NCBI GenBank assembly: GCA_036258055.1
Contig: DATAEK010000316.1
Location: forward strand, 1 to 63,239
DNA length: 63,239 nt
Origin: DATAEK01 sp036258055
GTDB lineage: Bacteria; Acidobacteriota; Vicinamibacteria; Vicinamibacterales; 2-12-FULL-66-21
Reading direction: 5' to 3'
The notes below the pieces were generated by a model. It saw nothing but the letters and a program-made list of their open reading frames with translations. It had not been told where the DNA came from and did not search any database. A program made the position numbers and the translations under genes. The number at the start of each line of letters is the position of its first letter. The first letter of the stretch is position 1. Shown here in pieces: positions 1-8,491 of the stretch.

Positions 1-172
1 CGACCACGTGGTCGCCGGTGTCGATGAACGGCGTATAGGTGGGCTTGTGCTTGCCCTGCAGCAGCCGCGCGGCGACCGTCGCGACGCGGCCGAGGACTTG
101 CCCGTCGGCGTCGATGACGTGCCAGCGGCCGGACGCCGCGGCATGCTGCGCGGTGGCGATGAACGTCGACAT
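1..172 (-). CDS. rplM: 50S ribosomal protein L13 (5' part, runs off the window)
   Basis: Reading the minus strand from ATG at 172 gives 57 codons that contain the L13 N-terminal signature WHVIDADGQVLGRVA followed by AARLLQGKHKPTYTPF, as in bacterial uL13. L13 binds 23S rRNA early in assembly of the large subunit. The gene is cut by the window edge, so about 85-90 codons are missing; rpsI (S9) is expected to follow outside the window. An AGG lies about 8 nt before the ATG, and a near-consensus promoter with a leader of about 95 nt lies upstream. The gene is divergent from pilM. Identity is secure from the motif; only the start is visible. Confidence 0.93.
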   Translation of the reverse strand, partial: MSTFIATAQHAAASGRWHVIDADGQVLGRVATVAARLLQGKHKPTYTPFIDTGDHVV

Positions 173-194
173 GAGAAAAAACCTGTTAGGGAAC

Positions 195-211
195 GGCGGC
201 TCAGGGCCGCC
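195..211 (-). other. hairpin in the rplM leader
   Basis: GGCGGC, a 5-nt loop and GCCGCC form a 6-bp stem in the predicted rplM leader, ending 22 nt before the start codon. Ribosomal protein leaders are often autoregulatory, but nothing here matches a specific L13 leader that I can name. The rest of the 173-556 gap contains no gene; it should also hold the pilM promoter, which I could not pin down. Confidence 0.4.
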
Positions 212-275
212 ACTCGCTGCCGGCTGGACGAACCGAGCAGCATGTCCGGCCCGGCGCAACTTACGGCAAACCCAA

Positions 276-304
276 ATGATACGGGCGTTTCTGAAGAGTG
301 TCAA
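276..304 (-). promoter_or_regulatory. sigma70 promoter of rplM
   Basis: On the minus strand TTGACA (304-299) is followed by exactly 17 nt and TATCAT (281-276). The -35 is perfect and the -10 matches 5 of 6. It points at rplM and predicts transcription from about 269, giving a 5' leader of about 95 nt. This is the best promoter in the window. Confidence 0.85.
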
Positions 305-556
305 GCCGTTCCACGGTGGGTCCGATAAAGTCCGTGAGCGAGTCGAGGAGTCGCAAACCCATCGCGAGCGCGGCGACGAAGGCTGTAATCGCCCGACGGA
401 ACTGTAAAACGGCTGCACGCCGCGCGAGACGGATCGATCGCAAATTTCGCCGCGCTGCATCGGATTTCGCCGTCAGCGCCGCTGTTCAGATTTGGTATCA
501 GCTTTGCCGTTTGCGTCGCGCACGCATCAGCTCGCGCGGCCGAGCACAGGAACCCT

Positions 557-1624
557 ATGTTTGGACTGAGCAAACCCAAAGCGGTCGTCGGGCTCGACAT
601 CGGGTCGAGCGCCGTCAAGGCCGTCGAACTGCGTCCGGCCGGCAAGGGCTACAAGGTCGCCGCCTTCGGCATCGAGCCGGTGCCGCCCGACAGCATCGTC
701 GACGGCGCGATCATCGACGGCGCCGCCGTCGCCGACGCGATCCGGCGCCTGTTCGAGTCGAAGAACATCCGCACCAAGGATGTCGCCGCCTCGCTCGCGG
801 GCAACGCCGTCATCGTCAAGAAGATCACCCTGCCGAAGATGACCGAGCAGGAGCTCGCCGAGTCGATCTACTGGGAGGCCGAGCAGTACATCCCGTTCGA
901 CATCGCCGACGTCAACCTCGACTACCAGATCCTCGACGCCGGCACCGGGCCCGACTCGAAAGGGACGATGGACGTCCTGCTGGTGGCGGCGAAGAAAGAC
1001 AAGATCGCCGACTACACCGGGGTGATCGCCCAGGCCGGCCGCACCGCGGTCGTCGTCGACGTCGACGCCTTCGCCCTCCAGAACGCATACGAGGTCAACT
1101 ACGGGATCGAGCCGGGCGCCATCACCGTCCTGCTCAACGCGGGCGCGAGCGCGACGAACATCAACATCCTGCAGGGTGATCAATCCATCTTCACGCGCGA
1201 CATCTCGGTGGGGGGCAACGCCTATACCGAAGCGCTCCAGCGTGAGCTGAGCCTCCCGTACGAAACCGCGGATCTCCTCAAGCGCGGTCACGCCGCCGAT
1301 GGTCCCTCGTTCGACGACGCCCGGCCGGTGCTGCGGGCGGTGACCGAGAACGTGATGCTCGAGATTCAGAAGACGTTCGACTTCTTCAAGACGACCGCGT
1401 CGTCCGACCGGATCGATCGGATCGTGCTGAGCGGCGGCGCCTCGCGCGCGGAAGGGTTCGCCGAAGCTCTCGCCGAACGGTTCGGCGCGCCGGTCGAGCC
1501 CTTCGATCCATTCAAGAAGATTTCGTTCGACGCGAACAAGTTGAAGGTGGACGCGGTGGCCGACATGGCGCCGACCGTCGCCGTAGCGGTGGGCCTCGCG
1601 CTGCGCCGGGCGAGCGACCGATGA
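557..1624 (+). CDS. pilM: Type IV pilus assembly protein PilM
   Basis: This 355-residue protein is an actin-like ATPase of the cytoplasmic face of the type IV pilus alignment complex. It starts MFGLSKPKAVVGLDIGSSAV, with the phosphate-1 loop GLDIGSSAVK near residue 12, and carries the adenosine motif LSGGASRAEGF near residue 290. Length equals that of typical PilM. In the family PilM binds the short cytoplasmic N-terminus of PilN. The gene opens a run pilM-N-O-P-Q, and its TGA overlaps the pilN ATG (ATGA), so the two are translationally coupled. AGGA lies 6-9 nt before the ATG. Confidence 0.95.
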   Translation: MFGLSKPKAVVGLDIGSSAVKAVELRPAGKGYKVAAFGIEPVPPDSIVDGAIIDGAAVADAIRRLFESKNIRTKDVAASLAGNAVIVKKITLPKMTEQELAESIYWEAEQYIPFDIADVNLDYQILDAGTGPDSKGTMDVLLVAAKKDKIADYTGVIAQAGRTAVVVDVDAFALQNAYEVNYGIEPGAITVLLNAGASATNINILQGDQSIFTRDISVGGNAYTEALQRELSLPYETADLLKRGHAADGPSFDDARPVLRAVTENVMLEIQKTFDFFKTTASSDRIDRIVLSGGASRAEGFAEALAERFGAPVEPFDPFKKISFDANKLKVDAVADMAPTVAVAVGLALRRASDR

Positions 1625-2241
1625 TTCGCATCAATCTGCTCGCCGTCGAACGGGAACGCACCAAGAAGAAGAAAACCACGCGTATCGCGATCCCGGCGGC
1701 GCAACGAGTCACGATCGGGGCCACGCTGATTTTGATTGCCACCGTCGCCGGCGTCTTCTGGTGGTTCTGGTCGCTGCATCAGCAGTCCCTCAAGGTCGAT
1801 GCGGACATCGCGCGCGCCGAGGTCGAAACGCGCCAGCTCCGATCCGTCCTGACCCAGGTCCAGAAATTCGAAGCGCGTAAAGCGCAGCTGCAGCAACGCG
1901 TGTCGCTCATCGAGCAGCTGCGCAAGGGCCAGTACGCGCCGGTTCGGGTGCTCGACGAGATCAGCCGCAGCGTGCCCGAGCGGCTGTGGCTGAGCGACAT
2001 GACCCAATCGGGCAGCGAGTACACGCTGAACGGCTTCGCCACGAATATGACGGCGCTCACCGATTTCGTCGGCGGGATCGAGTCGACCAAGTGGTTCAAG
2101 AGGCCGGTCGAGATCGTCGACAGCCAGGTCACGAGCGACGCGAAGACGGGTGACCTCGTCAAGTTCGTGATCAAGGCGACCTACTTCGATCCGGATGCGC
2201 CCCCGCCGGCGGCGCCGGCCAAGGGCGCGAAGAAGCGCTAG
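1621..2241 (+). CDS. pilN: Type IV pilus assembly protein PilN
   Basis: A 206-residue bitopic inner-membrane protein. It begins MIRINLLAVERERTKKKKTT; the INLL motif is the element by which PilN docks on PilM. One transmembrane segment spans about residues 27-48 (IGATLILIATVAGVFWWFW), followed by a coiled-coil stretch (about 60-105) and a periplasmic ferredoxin-like domain. The C-terminus is Ala/Pro/Lys rich. The gene overlaps pilM by 4 nt and is separated from pilO by 9 nt. Confidence 0.94.
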   Translation: MIRINLLAVERERTKKKKTTRIAIPAAQRVTIGATLILIATVAGVFWWFWSLHQQSLKVDADIARAEVETRQLRSVLTQVQKFEARKAQLQQRVSLIEQLRKGQYAPVRVLDEISRSVPERLWLSDMTQSGSEYTLNGFATNMTALTDFVGGIESTKWFKRPVEIVDSQVTSDAKTGDLVKFVIKATYFDPDAPPPAAPAKGAKKR

Positions 2242-2250
2242 GGAACCGTC

Positions 2251-2868
2251 ATGGACCTGTCACTCAGCAAGCTTCCCTGGTACGCCCAGATCGGCGCGTT
2301 CGTCGTGGTGTGCGCTGGCGCGGTGTTCGGTTTCTATCACTTCTATGTGCAGGAAGTGCAGGCGGATCTCGCGATCCGCCAGGCCCGTCTCGTCAATCTG
2401 CGTGTGGACGTCACCAAGGGCATGGCGACGGCGAAGCGGTTGCCGGAATTCGAGTCGCAGGTCGGGCAGCTCGAGCAGAAACTCGACAGCCTTCGCGCGG
2501 TGCTGCCGGAGGAAAAAGACGTCGCGGACATTCTGCGGCGGATTCAAGGCCTCGCGGCGCAGTCGAACCTGACGATTCAGCGCTTCACGCCGCAGCCGGC
2601 CGTGCAGCAGGCGATCTACGCCGAGGTGCCGTTCAAGCTCAAGGCCGAGGGCACCTATCACGACCTCGGCTACTTCTTCGATCGGATCAGCAAGTTCCCG
2701 CGAATCATCAACATCGCCGACATCTCGATCAAGGCGAACCCGAAGCCGGAGCCCAACGCCACGATCATCGCCGAATGCACCGCCACGACGTTCGTGTTGC
2801 AGGAAGGGCAGGCGGCGGGGCAGAAGGGGAAGGGCGTCGTGCCGAAGCAGCCGTCGCTCGGCAAGTGA
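2251..2868 (+). CDS. pilO: Type IV pilus assembly protein PilO
   Basis: A 205-residue bitopic protein with a transmembrane helix near residues 12-31 (IGAFVVVCAGAVFGFYHFYV), a coiled coil (about 35-95) and a periplasmic domain containing the PilO-type run LAAQSNLTIQRFTPQP and YHDLGYFFDRISKFPRI. PilO pairs with PilN in the periplasmic alignment subcomplex that connects the motor to the PilQ secretin. Size, order and motifs agree with the family. Confidence 0.94.
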   Translation: MDLSLSKLPWYAQIGAFVVVCAGAVFGFYHFYVQEVQADLAIRQARLVNLRVDVTKGMATAKRLPEFESQVGQLEQKLDSLRAVLPEEKDVADILRRIQGLAAQSNLTIQRFTPQPAVQQAIYAEVPFKLKAEGTYHDLGYFFDRISKFPRIINIADISIKANPKPEPNATIIAECTATTFVLQEGQAAGQKGKGVVPKQPSLGK

Positions 2869-2875
2869 GGCCGGA

Positions 2876-3409
2876 ATGATGACGCCAACGCTGCTGCTCC
2901 TGTCGACGATGCTCCTCGAGAGCGCGCAAGCGAAGCCGGGTCAGGCGCCTGTACCACCCGCGCCCGCAGCTTCCGCCGCGCCGACGCCCGCGTCGGCCAA
3001 GCCGGCCGAGCAGACGCCGGCGCCGGCGCCGGGAAAAAGCGCCGAGCAGCCGGGGCCGGCAGTGGCCAGCTACAACCCCGAGGGGCGTCGCGATCCGTTC
3101 GTGAGCCTGCTCGGTCGTGGCCAGGACCCGCACAAGTCAGGCGAGCGTGCGGCCGGCGTACCGGGCCTGCTCATCTCCGAAGTGACGGTGAAAGGGATCG
3201 TGCGCGATCGGTCGGGGTTCATCGCGATGATCCAGGCCCCCGACAACAAGACCTACATCGTCCGCCCTGGCGACAAGTTGATGGACGGCTCCGTGAAGAA
3301 CATCACCCAGGACGGCGTCATCTTCTCGCAGGACGTGAACGACCCGTTGTCGCTGGTCAAGCAACGGGAAGTGCCCAAGCGGGTCCGCGCCACCGAGGGT
3401 CGCGGATGA
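2876..3409 (+). CDS. pilP: Type IV pilus assembly protein PilP
   Basis: A 177-residue periplasmic protein. The N-terminus (MMTPTLLLLSTMLLESAQA) is a probable signal sequence; no clear lipobox is seen. A Pro/Ala-rich linker (about 20-62) leads to YNPEGRRDPFVSLLG, the typical RDPF element of PilP, and then a small beta domain (SEVTVKGIVRDRSGFIAMI, YIVRPGDKLMDG). PilP links PilNO to the N0 domain of PilQ. Its TGA overlaps the pilQ ATG (ATGATG), so the genes are coupled. Confidence 0.9.
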   Translation: MMTPTLLLLSTMLLESAQAKPGQAPVPPAPAASAAPTPASAKPAEQTPAPAPGKSAEQPGPAVASYNPEGRRDPFVSLLGRGQDPHKSGERAAGVPGLLISEVTVKGIVRDRSGFIAMIQAPDNKTYIVRPGDKLMDGSVKNITQDGVIFSQDVNDPLSLVKQREVPKRVRATEGRG

Positions 3410-6048
3410 TGGCCGCGCTGATTCGGAAAAGAGCCGACGTAATGATGGCGTACAAGGCAGATAACGGGCGCCGCCCGTATGTGGTGCGTGCCCTTTCAGG
3501 GGTGATGCTGCTCGCGGCCGTCGCGGCCGCGGGCGGCATCATGCTCTCGGCGGCGGCGCCCGTGCGTCTCGTCGGGGTCTCGAGCGACGACAACGCGGTG
3601 CTCATCGAGGCGAGCGAACCGGTCGCGTATGCCGTCAGCCGGCCGGATCCGCTGACGCTGTTCGTGGACCTTCGCAACGTCAGCGTCTCCGATGCGCGCA
3701 ACGACGTCGAGCGTCGCGGCGCGGTCGCGGGTGTCCGGCTCGAACAGGCGTCGGCGGTCGACGGGGCTGCGATTGCGCGGGTGCGATTCTCGCTGTCGCG
3801 CGCGGCCGACTACAAGGTCCGTAGCGCGCGCAACACGATTCGGGTGGAGTTCGCGTCCACATCAGTCACCGCCGCGCCGGCAGCTCCGCTGGCACCGGCA
3901 ATGCCACCGGTGGCGCCGAAGCCCGCCCCGGTCCGCCCGGCCTCCGTCGGGGCGCCGGCGTCCACCGGCCGCGAGATCGCCACGACCATCGACCGCATTC
4001 GCGCGAGCAAAACGTCCGGATCGACGATCGTGACCCTCAGCGGCAACGGCGCGGTCGAACCCGCGCGGGTCGCGGAGTCGGATGACGAGCCGCGCCGACT
4101 GGTTCTCGATTTTCCAAACGTCATTGCCAAGACGGCCAACCAGATCAGCGTCGACAGCGCGATGGTGAGGAAGGTTCGCGTGGGCGTGAACAGCCGCGAG
4201 CCGCTGGTCACGCGCGTGGTGATGGAGATTGCCGACGACGTGACCTATCACGTTGAGCGCACCGGAGAGAACGGCCGCGACCTGGCGGTCGTGTTCGAAG
4301 CCAAGTCCGTCACGGGTGACGTGGTCATGCTGGCGCCGCCCGAGAAGGGGACCGTCGAACCGCCCGAGCCTCCGATTTCCATGGAACAGGCGATCCGGAA
4401 CGCGGCGTCGATTACGCCGCAGGATCCACCGCCGCCCGCGGACCCGATCGCGGCGCTGAGCCTGGCTCCGAATCCGGCGATGTCGCCAGCCGGGGCCGGT
4501 CCGGCACCCGCCGCCCAGACCGCACCGAAGACCGCAGAACAACCGGCGCCGTCCAGCGCCAAAGAGAAGCCGACCAAGGCGGAAAAGCCGTCGTCTGGGA
4601 AGAACAGTGCGCCACCCGCGCCGAGGTCCACGCCGCGCGTCGCGGCTCCCGTTTCGTCACAAAACGAGACGCCGGCGAAAGAGTCGCAGGCGCCTGCCTT
4701 ACCGCTCGCGAGACCGGCGGCAGCCCAGAAAGCCGCCGCGCCGCCGCAACAACAGCAGCAGGTGAGCTCCGACGCACAGAAGAAGTACACGGGTCACCCG
4801 GTGAGCCTGGATTTCCAGGGCGCCGATCTCCGCGCGGTGCTCCGCGGGTTCTCCGAGATCAGCGGGCTGAACATGGTGATCGACCCCGACGTGCAGGGCA
4901 CGGTCGACATCATCCTCAACGACGTGCCCTGGGATCAGGCGCTCGAGGTGATCCTCCGCGGCAATCAGCTGGACTACACCGTAGACGGCACGATCGTCCG
5001 GATCGCGCGGATCGACACGCTGCGGAAGGAACAGGACTCGCGGCAGGCACTCGCGAAGTCGGCGGCCGACGCCGGGACCCTTGCGGTCCGCACCTTCTCG
5101 CTGAGCTACGCCCGCGCGACTGCGGCGGCGCCGCTCGTCAAGAAAGCAGCCTTGTCGCCCCGCGGCGACGTCCAGATCGACGAGCGCACGAACACGCTCA
5201 TCATCACCGACCTGCCGGCGAAGCTCGAGACCGCCGCCACTCTGCTGTCGACCATCGATCGCGCTGAGCCGCAGGTCGAGGTCGAAGCGCGGATCGTGCA
5301 AACAACCCGTGACTTCGCCCGAGCCGTGGGTATTCAATGGGGTCTGAACGGACGCGTTATGCCGGACCTCGGCAATACGACGCCGCTGGCATTTCCGAAC
5401 CAGGGGACGCTTGGCGGCCGCCTCGGCTCTCAGGGCTCGACCGATCCGAGATCGACAGAGATCGAACAGCGCAGCACGGCCGTCAATCTGGGCGTCAACG
5501 ATGCGACCTCGGCGATCGGCCTGGCGCTCGGCGCGGTGAACGGCGCGTTCAACCTCGACGTCGCACTCTCCGCGCTCGAGCGCACGGGCAAGGGACGTGT
5601 GCTCTCGACACCACGGCTGACCACGCAGAACAACATCGAAGCGGAAGTCGCGCAGGGCATCCAGATCCCGATCCAGACGATCGCGAACAACACCGTGACC
5701 GTCTCGTTCAAGGACGCGGTGCTGGTGCTCAAAGTGACGCCGCAGATCACGGCGGCGAACACGGTGATCATGAAGATCACGATCGAGAACGCCACTCCCG
5801 ACTTCAGCCGTCAGGTGAATGGCATCCCGCCAATCGATACGCAGCGGGCGAACACGCAGGTGCAAATCAACGACGGGTCCACGACCGTCATCGGCGGCAT
5901 CTTCGTCAGCCAAGAACAGAACTCGAACGATCACACCCCGGGGCTCCACCGCGTTCCACTCCTGGGCTGGCTGTTCAAGCGCGAGCGCGTCGAGGATTCG
6001 AGCCGCGAGCTGCTGATCTTCATCACTCCCAGAATTCTGAAGGGCTAG
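3406..6048 (+). CDS. pilQ: Type IV pilus secretin PilQ
   Basis: An 880-residue outer-membrane secretin through which the pilus exits. A signal sequence lies near residues 27-50 (LSGVMLLAAVAAAGGIML); translation may start instead at the internal MMAYKADNG. Two AMIN domains (about 47-140 and 190-300) bind peptidoglycan. A long Pro/Ala/Lys linker (about 310-460) leads to the N0/STN domain (VSLDFQGADLRAVLRGFSEI), the N1 domain (about 555-640) and the secretin core, ending VPLLGWLFKRERVEDSSREL and LLIFITPRIL. It is longer than many PilQ because of the linker. It overlaps pilP by 4 nt. Confidence 0.95.
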   Translation: MMAALIRKRADVMMAYKADNGRRPYVVRALSGVMLLAAVAAAGGIMLSAAAPVRLVGVSSDDNAVLIEASEPVAYAVSRPDPLTLFVDLRNVSVSDARNDVERRGAVAGVRLEQASAVDGAAIARVRFSLSRAADYKVRSARNTIRVEFASTSVTAAPAAPLAPAMPPVAPKPAPVRPASVGAPASTGREIATTIDRIRASKTSGSTIVTLSGNGAVEPARVAESDDEPRRLVLDFPNVIAKTANQISVDSAMVRKVRVGVNSREPLVTRVVMEIADDVTYHVERTGENGRDLAVVFEAKSVTGDVVMLAPPEKGTVEPPEPPISMEQAIRNAASITPQDPPPPADPIAALSLAPNPAMSPAGAGPAPAAQTAPKTAEQPAPSSAKEKPTKAEKPSSGKNSAPPAPRSTPRVAAPVSSQNETPAKESQAPALPLARPAAAQKAAAPPQQQQQVSSDAQKKYTGHPVSLDFQGADLRAVLRGFSEISGLNMVIDPDVQGTVDIILNDVPWDQALEVILRGNQLDYTVDGTIVRIARIDTLRKEQDSRQALAKSAADAGTLAVRTFSLSYARATAAAPLVKKAALSPRGDVQIDERTNTLIITDLPAKLETAATLLSTIDRAEPQVEVEARIVQTTRDFARAVGIQWGLNGRVMPDLGNTTPLAFPNQGTLGGRLGSQGSTDPRSTEIEQRSTAVNLGVNDATSAIGLALGAVNGAFNLDVALSALERTGKGRVLSTPRLTTQNNIEAEVAQGIQIPIQTIANNTVTVSFKDAVLVLKVTPQITAANTVIMKITIENATPDFSRQVNGIPPIDTQRANTQVQINDGSTTVIGGIFVSQEQNSNDHTPGLHRVPLLGWLFKRERVEDSSRELLIFITPRILKG

Positions 6049-6053
6049 CCGTT

Positions 6054-6707
6054 ATGAGAGCGGGATCACAGGTTCGAGAGGACGTACGAGGCAAGGTGGT
6101 CTGGGGCAGGCGCGTGCGCGTGTTCGCCGCCGTCGTGCTGGCGGGGCTGAGCGCCTCGTGCGGTGACATGCAGCGCGAAGGGCAGGCATCGTCGTTTCTG
6201 ATCGTGAACGCGCTGCAAGCGGCACGCGGCGATGACCCGACCAAGTTCGCCGGCAATCTCCTGTCGGACGTGCTCACGGTGGTCAAGGACACCCCGACGA
6301 TCTTCAACGACGTCGGCCAGGTGCAGCTGCACCTCGCGATGAAGGATCCGGGATCGACCAACTCGCCGACCACACCGACGTCGGCGAACTTCATCACGGT
6401 GACGCAGTATCACGTCGAGTTCGTGCGGGCCGACGGCCAGAACCGGCAGGGAATCGACGTGCCGTACGCCTTCGACGGCGCCTTCACCGCGACGGTCGGG
6501 AGCGACGATGCAACCGCGTCGTTCACGTTGGTGCGGAACATCGCGAAAGCCGAGGCACCCCTGGCGGCGCTCGCGTCGAGCGGCGTCATCATCTCGACGA
6601 TCGCGAAGGTGACCTTCTACGGCCACGATCAGACGGGACGCGAGGTCAGCGCGACGGCGAGCATTTCGGTCGACTTCGGCAACTTCGCCGACAAGGAAGC
6701 GAGCTAA
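6054..6707 (+). CDS. Putative lipoprotein of the pil operon, unknown function
   Basis: The ATG at 6054 lies 5 nt after the pilQ stop, so this 217-residue protein is probably co-transcribed with the pilus genes. The N-terminus is basic (GKVVWGRRVRV), then hydrophobic (FAAVVLAGLSASC), so Cys36 could be lipidated, although the lipobox is loose. The rest is a soluble beta-rich protein (TVTQYHVEFVRADGQNRQGI, VSATASISVDFGNF). I do not recognise a named domain. Position suggests an exported accessory factor of the pilus or of the envelope, which is inference. Confidence 0.75.
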   Translation: MRAGSQVREDVRGKVVWGRRVRVFAAVVLAGLSASCGDMQREGQASSFLIVNALQAARGDDPTKFAGNLLSDVLTVVKDTPTIFNDVGQVQLHLAMKDPGSTNSPTTPTSANFITVTQYHVEFVRADGQNRQGIDVPYAFDGAFTATVGSDDATASFTLVRNIAKAEAPLAALASSGVIISTIAKVTFYGHDQTGREVSATASISVDFGNFADKEAS

Positions 6708-6733
6708 CGCCCGCGCATCCAGGCTGGCGGCGG

Positions 6734-7744
6734 ATGACTCCTATGGAACAGCGATTCTTCAGAACATTCTGTGCGGTGGCGGCCGCGGCGGCGATCGTCG
6801 GCGGCTGCACCATGAAGAAACAGGAAACTCCCGATCTGTCGGGCCCATCCGAGTTCGGCACGGCGATCGTCGTCACGGTGTCGCCCGACATCCTGACGCA
6901 GGACGGCTCGTCGCAAAGCATGGTCACGGTCACCGCGAGCGATCCGAGCGGACCCAAGCGCGGCCTGACCATGCGGGCGGAGATCAACGTCAACGGCATT
7001 CCTGCGGACTTCGGTACGCTCTCCGCGCGGACCATCTCCACGGACAACAACGGCAGGGCGGTCTTCTTCTACACGGCGCCTGCAGCGCCCAGCGTTGCAG
7101 TCGACGACGGCACGGTTGTGACCATCGTCGTGACGCCAACCAGCGACGGAAATTTCGCCAATGCTGCTCCGCGCATGGCGTCGATTCGGTTGATCCCGCC
7201 CGGCATCATCGTGCCGCCGGACGGCCTCAAGGCCGCCTTCACGTTCTCGCCGTCATCGCCGAACGACAGCCAGCCCGTGCTCTTCGATGCCTCCAGCAGC
7301 TCGGCGGCCAACGGCAATGCGATCGCAAGTTACTCGTGGAATTTCGGCGACGGCGGTTCCGCATCCGGAAAGCTCGTGAGCCATGCGTTCAAAAGCGCCG
7401 GCACCTACGTCGTCACGCTGACGGTGTCGGATTCGCTCGGCCGCACCGGACAGGCAGCACAGACCATCACGGTTTCAGGCGGTGTGGATCCGACGGCCGC
7501 GTTCAGCTCGTCACCATCGGATCCGTTGGTCAACCAGCCCGTGAACTTCAACGCCAGTGCCTCGCGCGCCGCGCCGGGACGGACGATCGTCAAGTACGAG
7601 TGGGACTTCGGCGACGGAACTTTTGGCAGCGGCGCCGTCACGTCGCACACTTACTCACTCGCGCGCTCCTACGTGATCGTGCTCACTGTCACCGATGACT
7701 CGGGCAAGAAGGGCACCGCCACGGGGACCGTCGCGCCCCGCTGA
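6734..7744 (+). CDS. PKD-domain lipoprotein downstream of pilQ
   Basis: A 336-residue exported protein. The signal peptide ends in AAIVGGCTM (lipobox VGGC, Cys about residue 25). Residues about 45-155 look like a bacterial Ig/invasin-type domain (VTVSPDILTQDGSSQSMVTV, a typical Big_1-like opening). Two PKD repeats follow, each with the diagnostic YxWxFGDG turn: SYSWNFGDGGSASG (about 200-250) and KYEWDFGDGTFGSG (about 285-332). Such domains serve surface adhesion or protein contacts. It lies 26 nt after the preceding lipoprotein gene and probably belongs to the same transcript. Confidence 0.85.
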   Translation: MTPMEQRFFRTFCAVAAAAAIVGGCTMKKQETPDLSGPSEFGTAIVVTVSPDILTQDGSSQSMVTVTASDPSGPKRGLTMRAEINVNGIPADFGTLSARTISTDNNGRAVFFYTAPAAPSVAVDDGTVVTIVVTPTSDGNFANAAPRMASIRLIPPGIIVPPDGLKAAFTFSPSSPNDSQPVLFDASSSSAANGNAIASYSWNFGDGGSASGKLVSHAFKSAGTYVVTLTVSDSLGRTGQAAQTITVSGGVDPTAAFSSSPSDPLVNQPVNFNASASRAAPGRTIVKYEWDFGDGTFGSGAVTSHTYSLARSYVIVLTVTDDSGKKGTATGTVAPR

Positions 7745-7756
7745 CGCTGAGGCACG

Positions 7757-8485
7757 ATGGCGGACCTTCCGCGCATCGACGAACTGAAACGCCGGGTCCG
7801 GCAGGACCCGGCGTCGATCTCGTTTGCCGCCCTGGCTGAGGAGTACCGCCGGGCGGGGCAGTACCAGGAAGCGATCGACGTCTGCCGGGAAGGACTCCGG
7901 CATCACCCTGGATACTTGTCCGCCAGGGTCACGCTCGGGCGAGCGCTCCTCGAGGTCGGCGATCTACTGGAGGCGTCTGGCGAGCTCGAACACGTGCTGA
8001 CGGTCGCGCCCGAGAACCTCCTGGCCACGCGGACACTCGAAGAGATCCATCGCCGCAACGGAGTCAAGCTCACGCCCGCGCCGGAGCCCGCACCCGCGAA
8101 GGTGACGCTGGAAATCCCGCGGATTGTCGTCAGTCAGGCGCCGCCGGCCGTCGACGTGGAAGTCTCCGAAGCCCGAACATCTGACGCTCAGATCCCGGAG
8201 AAACAGAACGCGGAGGCTCAGGCCGGAGACCTCCACTCCCTGAGCCGTCAGAGCATGGATGCACAGCCCACGGATGTCCTGACCGCCGACCTGCAGGCAA
8301 CTGATGTTGACGACGCCCACGTTCTGATGGCCGACACACTGAACCACGACACGCAGGTTGTTGCCGCCGACGAGCATGTTCACGCTACGGCCGAGGAGCC
8401 GGCGCTCGCCGGTCTCGAGGAATTCCTCGAAGCCATCCTCCGCGCCAGACGCGAAACAGATCACAACCACGAACCGCGGCGCTGA
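7757..8485 (+). CDS. TPR protein with a low-complexity acidic tail
   Basis: A 242-residue cytoplasmic protein. Residues 1-100 form about three tetratricopeptide repeats (FAALAEEYRRAGQYQEAIDV, LSARVTLGRALLEVGDLLEA). Residues about 130-225 are repetitive and acidic (SDAQIPEKQNAEAQ, MDAQPTDVLTADLQATDV), followed by a short helix LAGLEEFLEAILRARR. The repeats suggest a scaffolding role. It lies 12 nt after the PKD lipoprotein gene and 6 nt before the peptidase gene. No enzymatic motif is seen. Confidence 0.85.
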   Translation: MADLPRIDELKRRVRQDPASISFAALAEEYRRAGQYQEAIDVCREGLRHHPGYLSARVTLGRALLEVGDLLEASGELEHVLTVAPENLLATRTLEEIHRRNGVKLTPAPEPAPAKVTLEIPRIVVSQAPPAVDVEVSEARTSDAQIPEKQNAEAQAGDLHSLSRQSMDAQPTDVLTADLQATDVDDAHVLMADTLNHDTQVVAADEHVHATAEEPALAGLEEFLEAILRARRETDHNHEPRR

Positions 8486-8491
8486 CGTACC

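Noticed and set aside
173..275. Known L13 autoregulatory leader motif
   Set aside because: Only a single simple hairpin is visible, and I cannot match it to a described leader.
5337..6053. N-terminal extension of the lipoprotein gene into pilQ
   Set aside because: The upstream open frame overlaps the secretin core; ATG 6054 gives a signal-bearing protein of sensible size.
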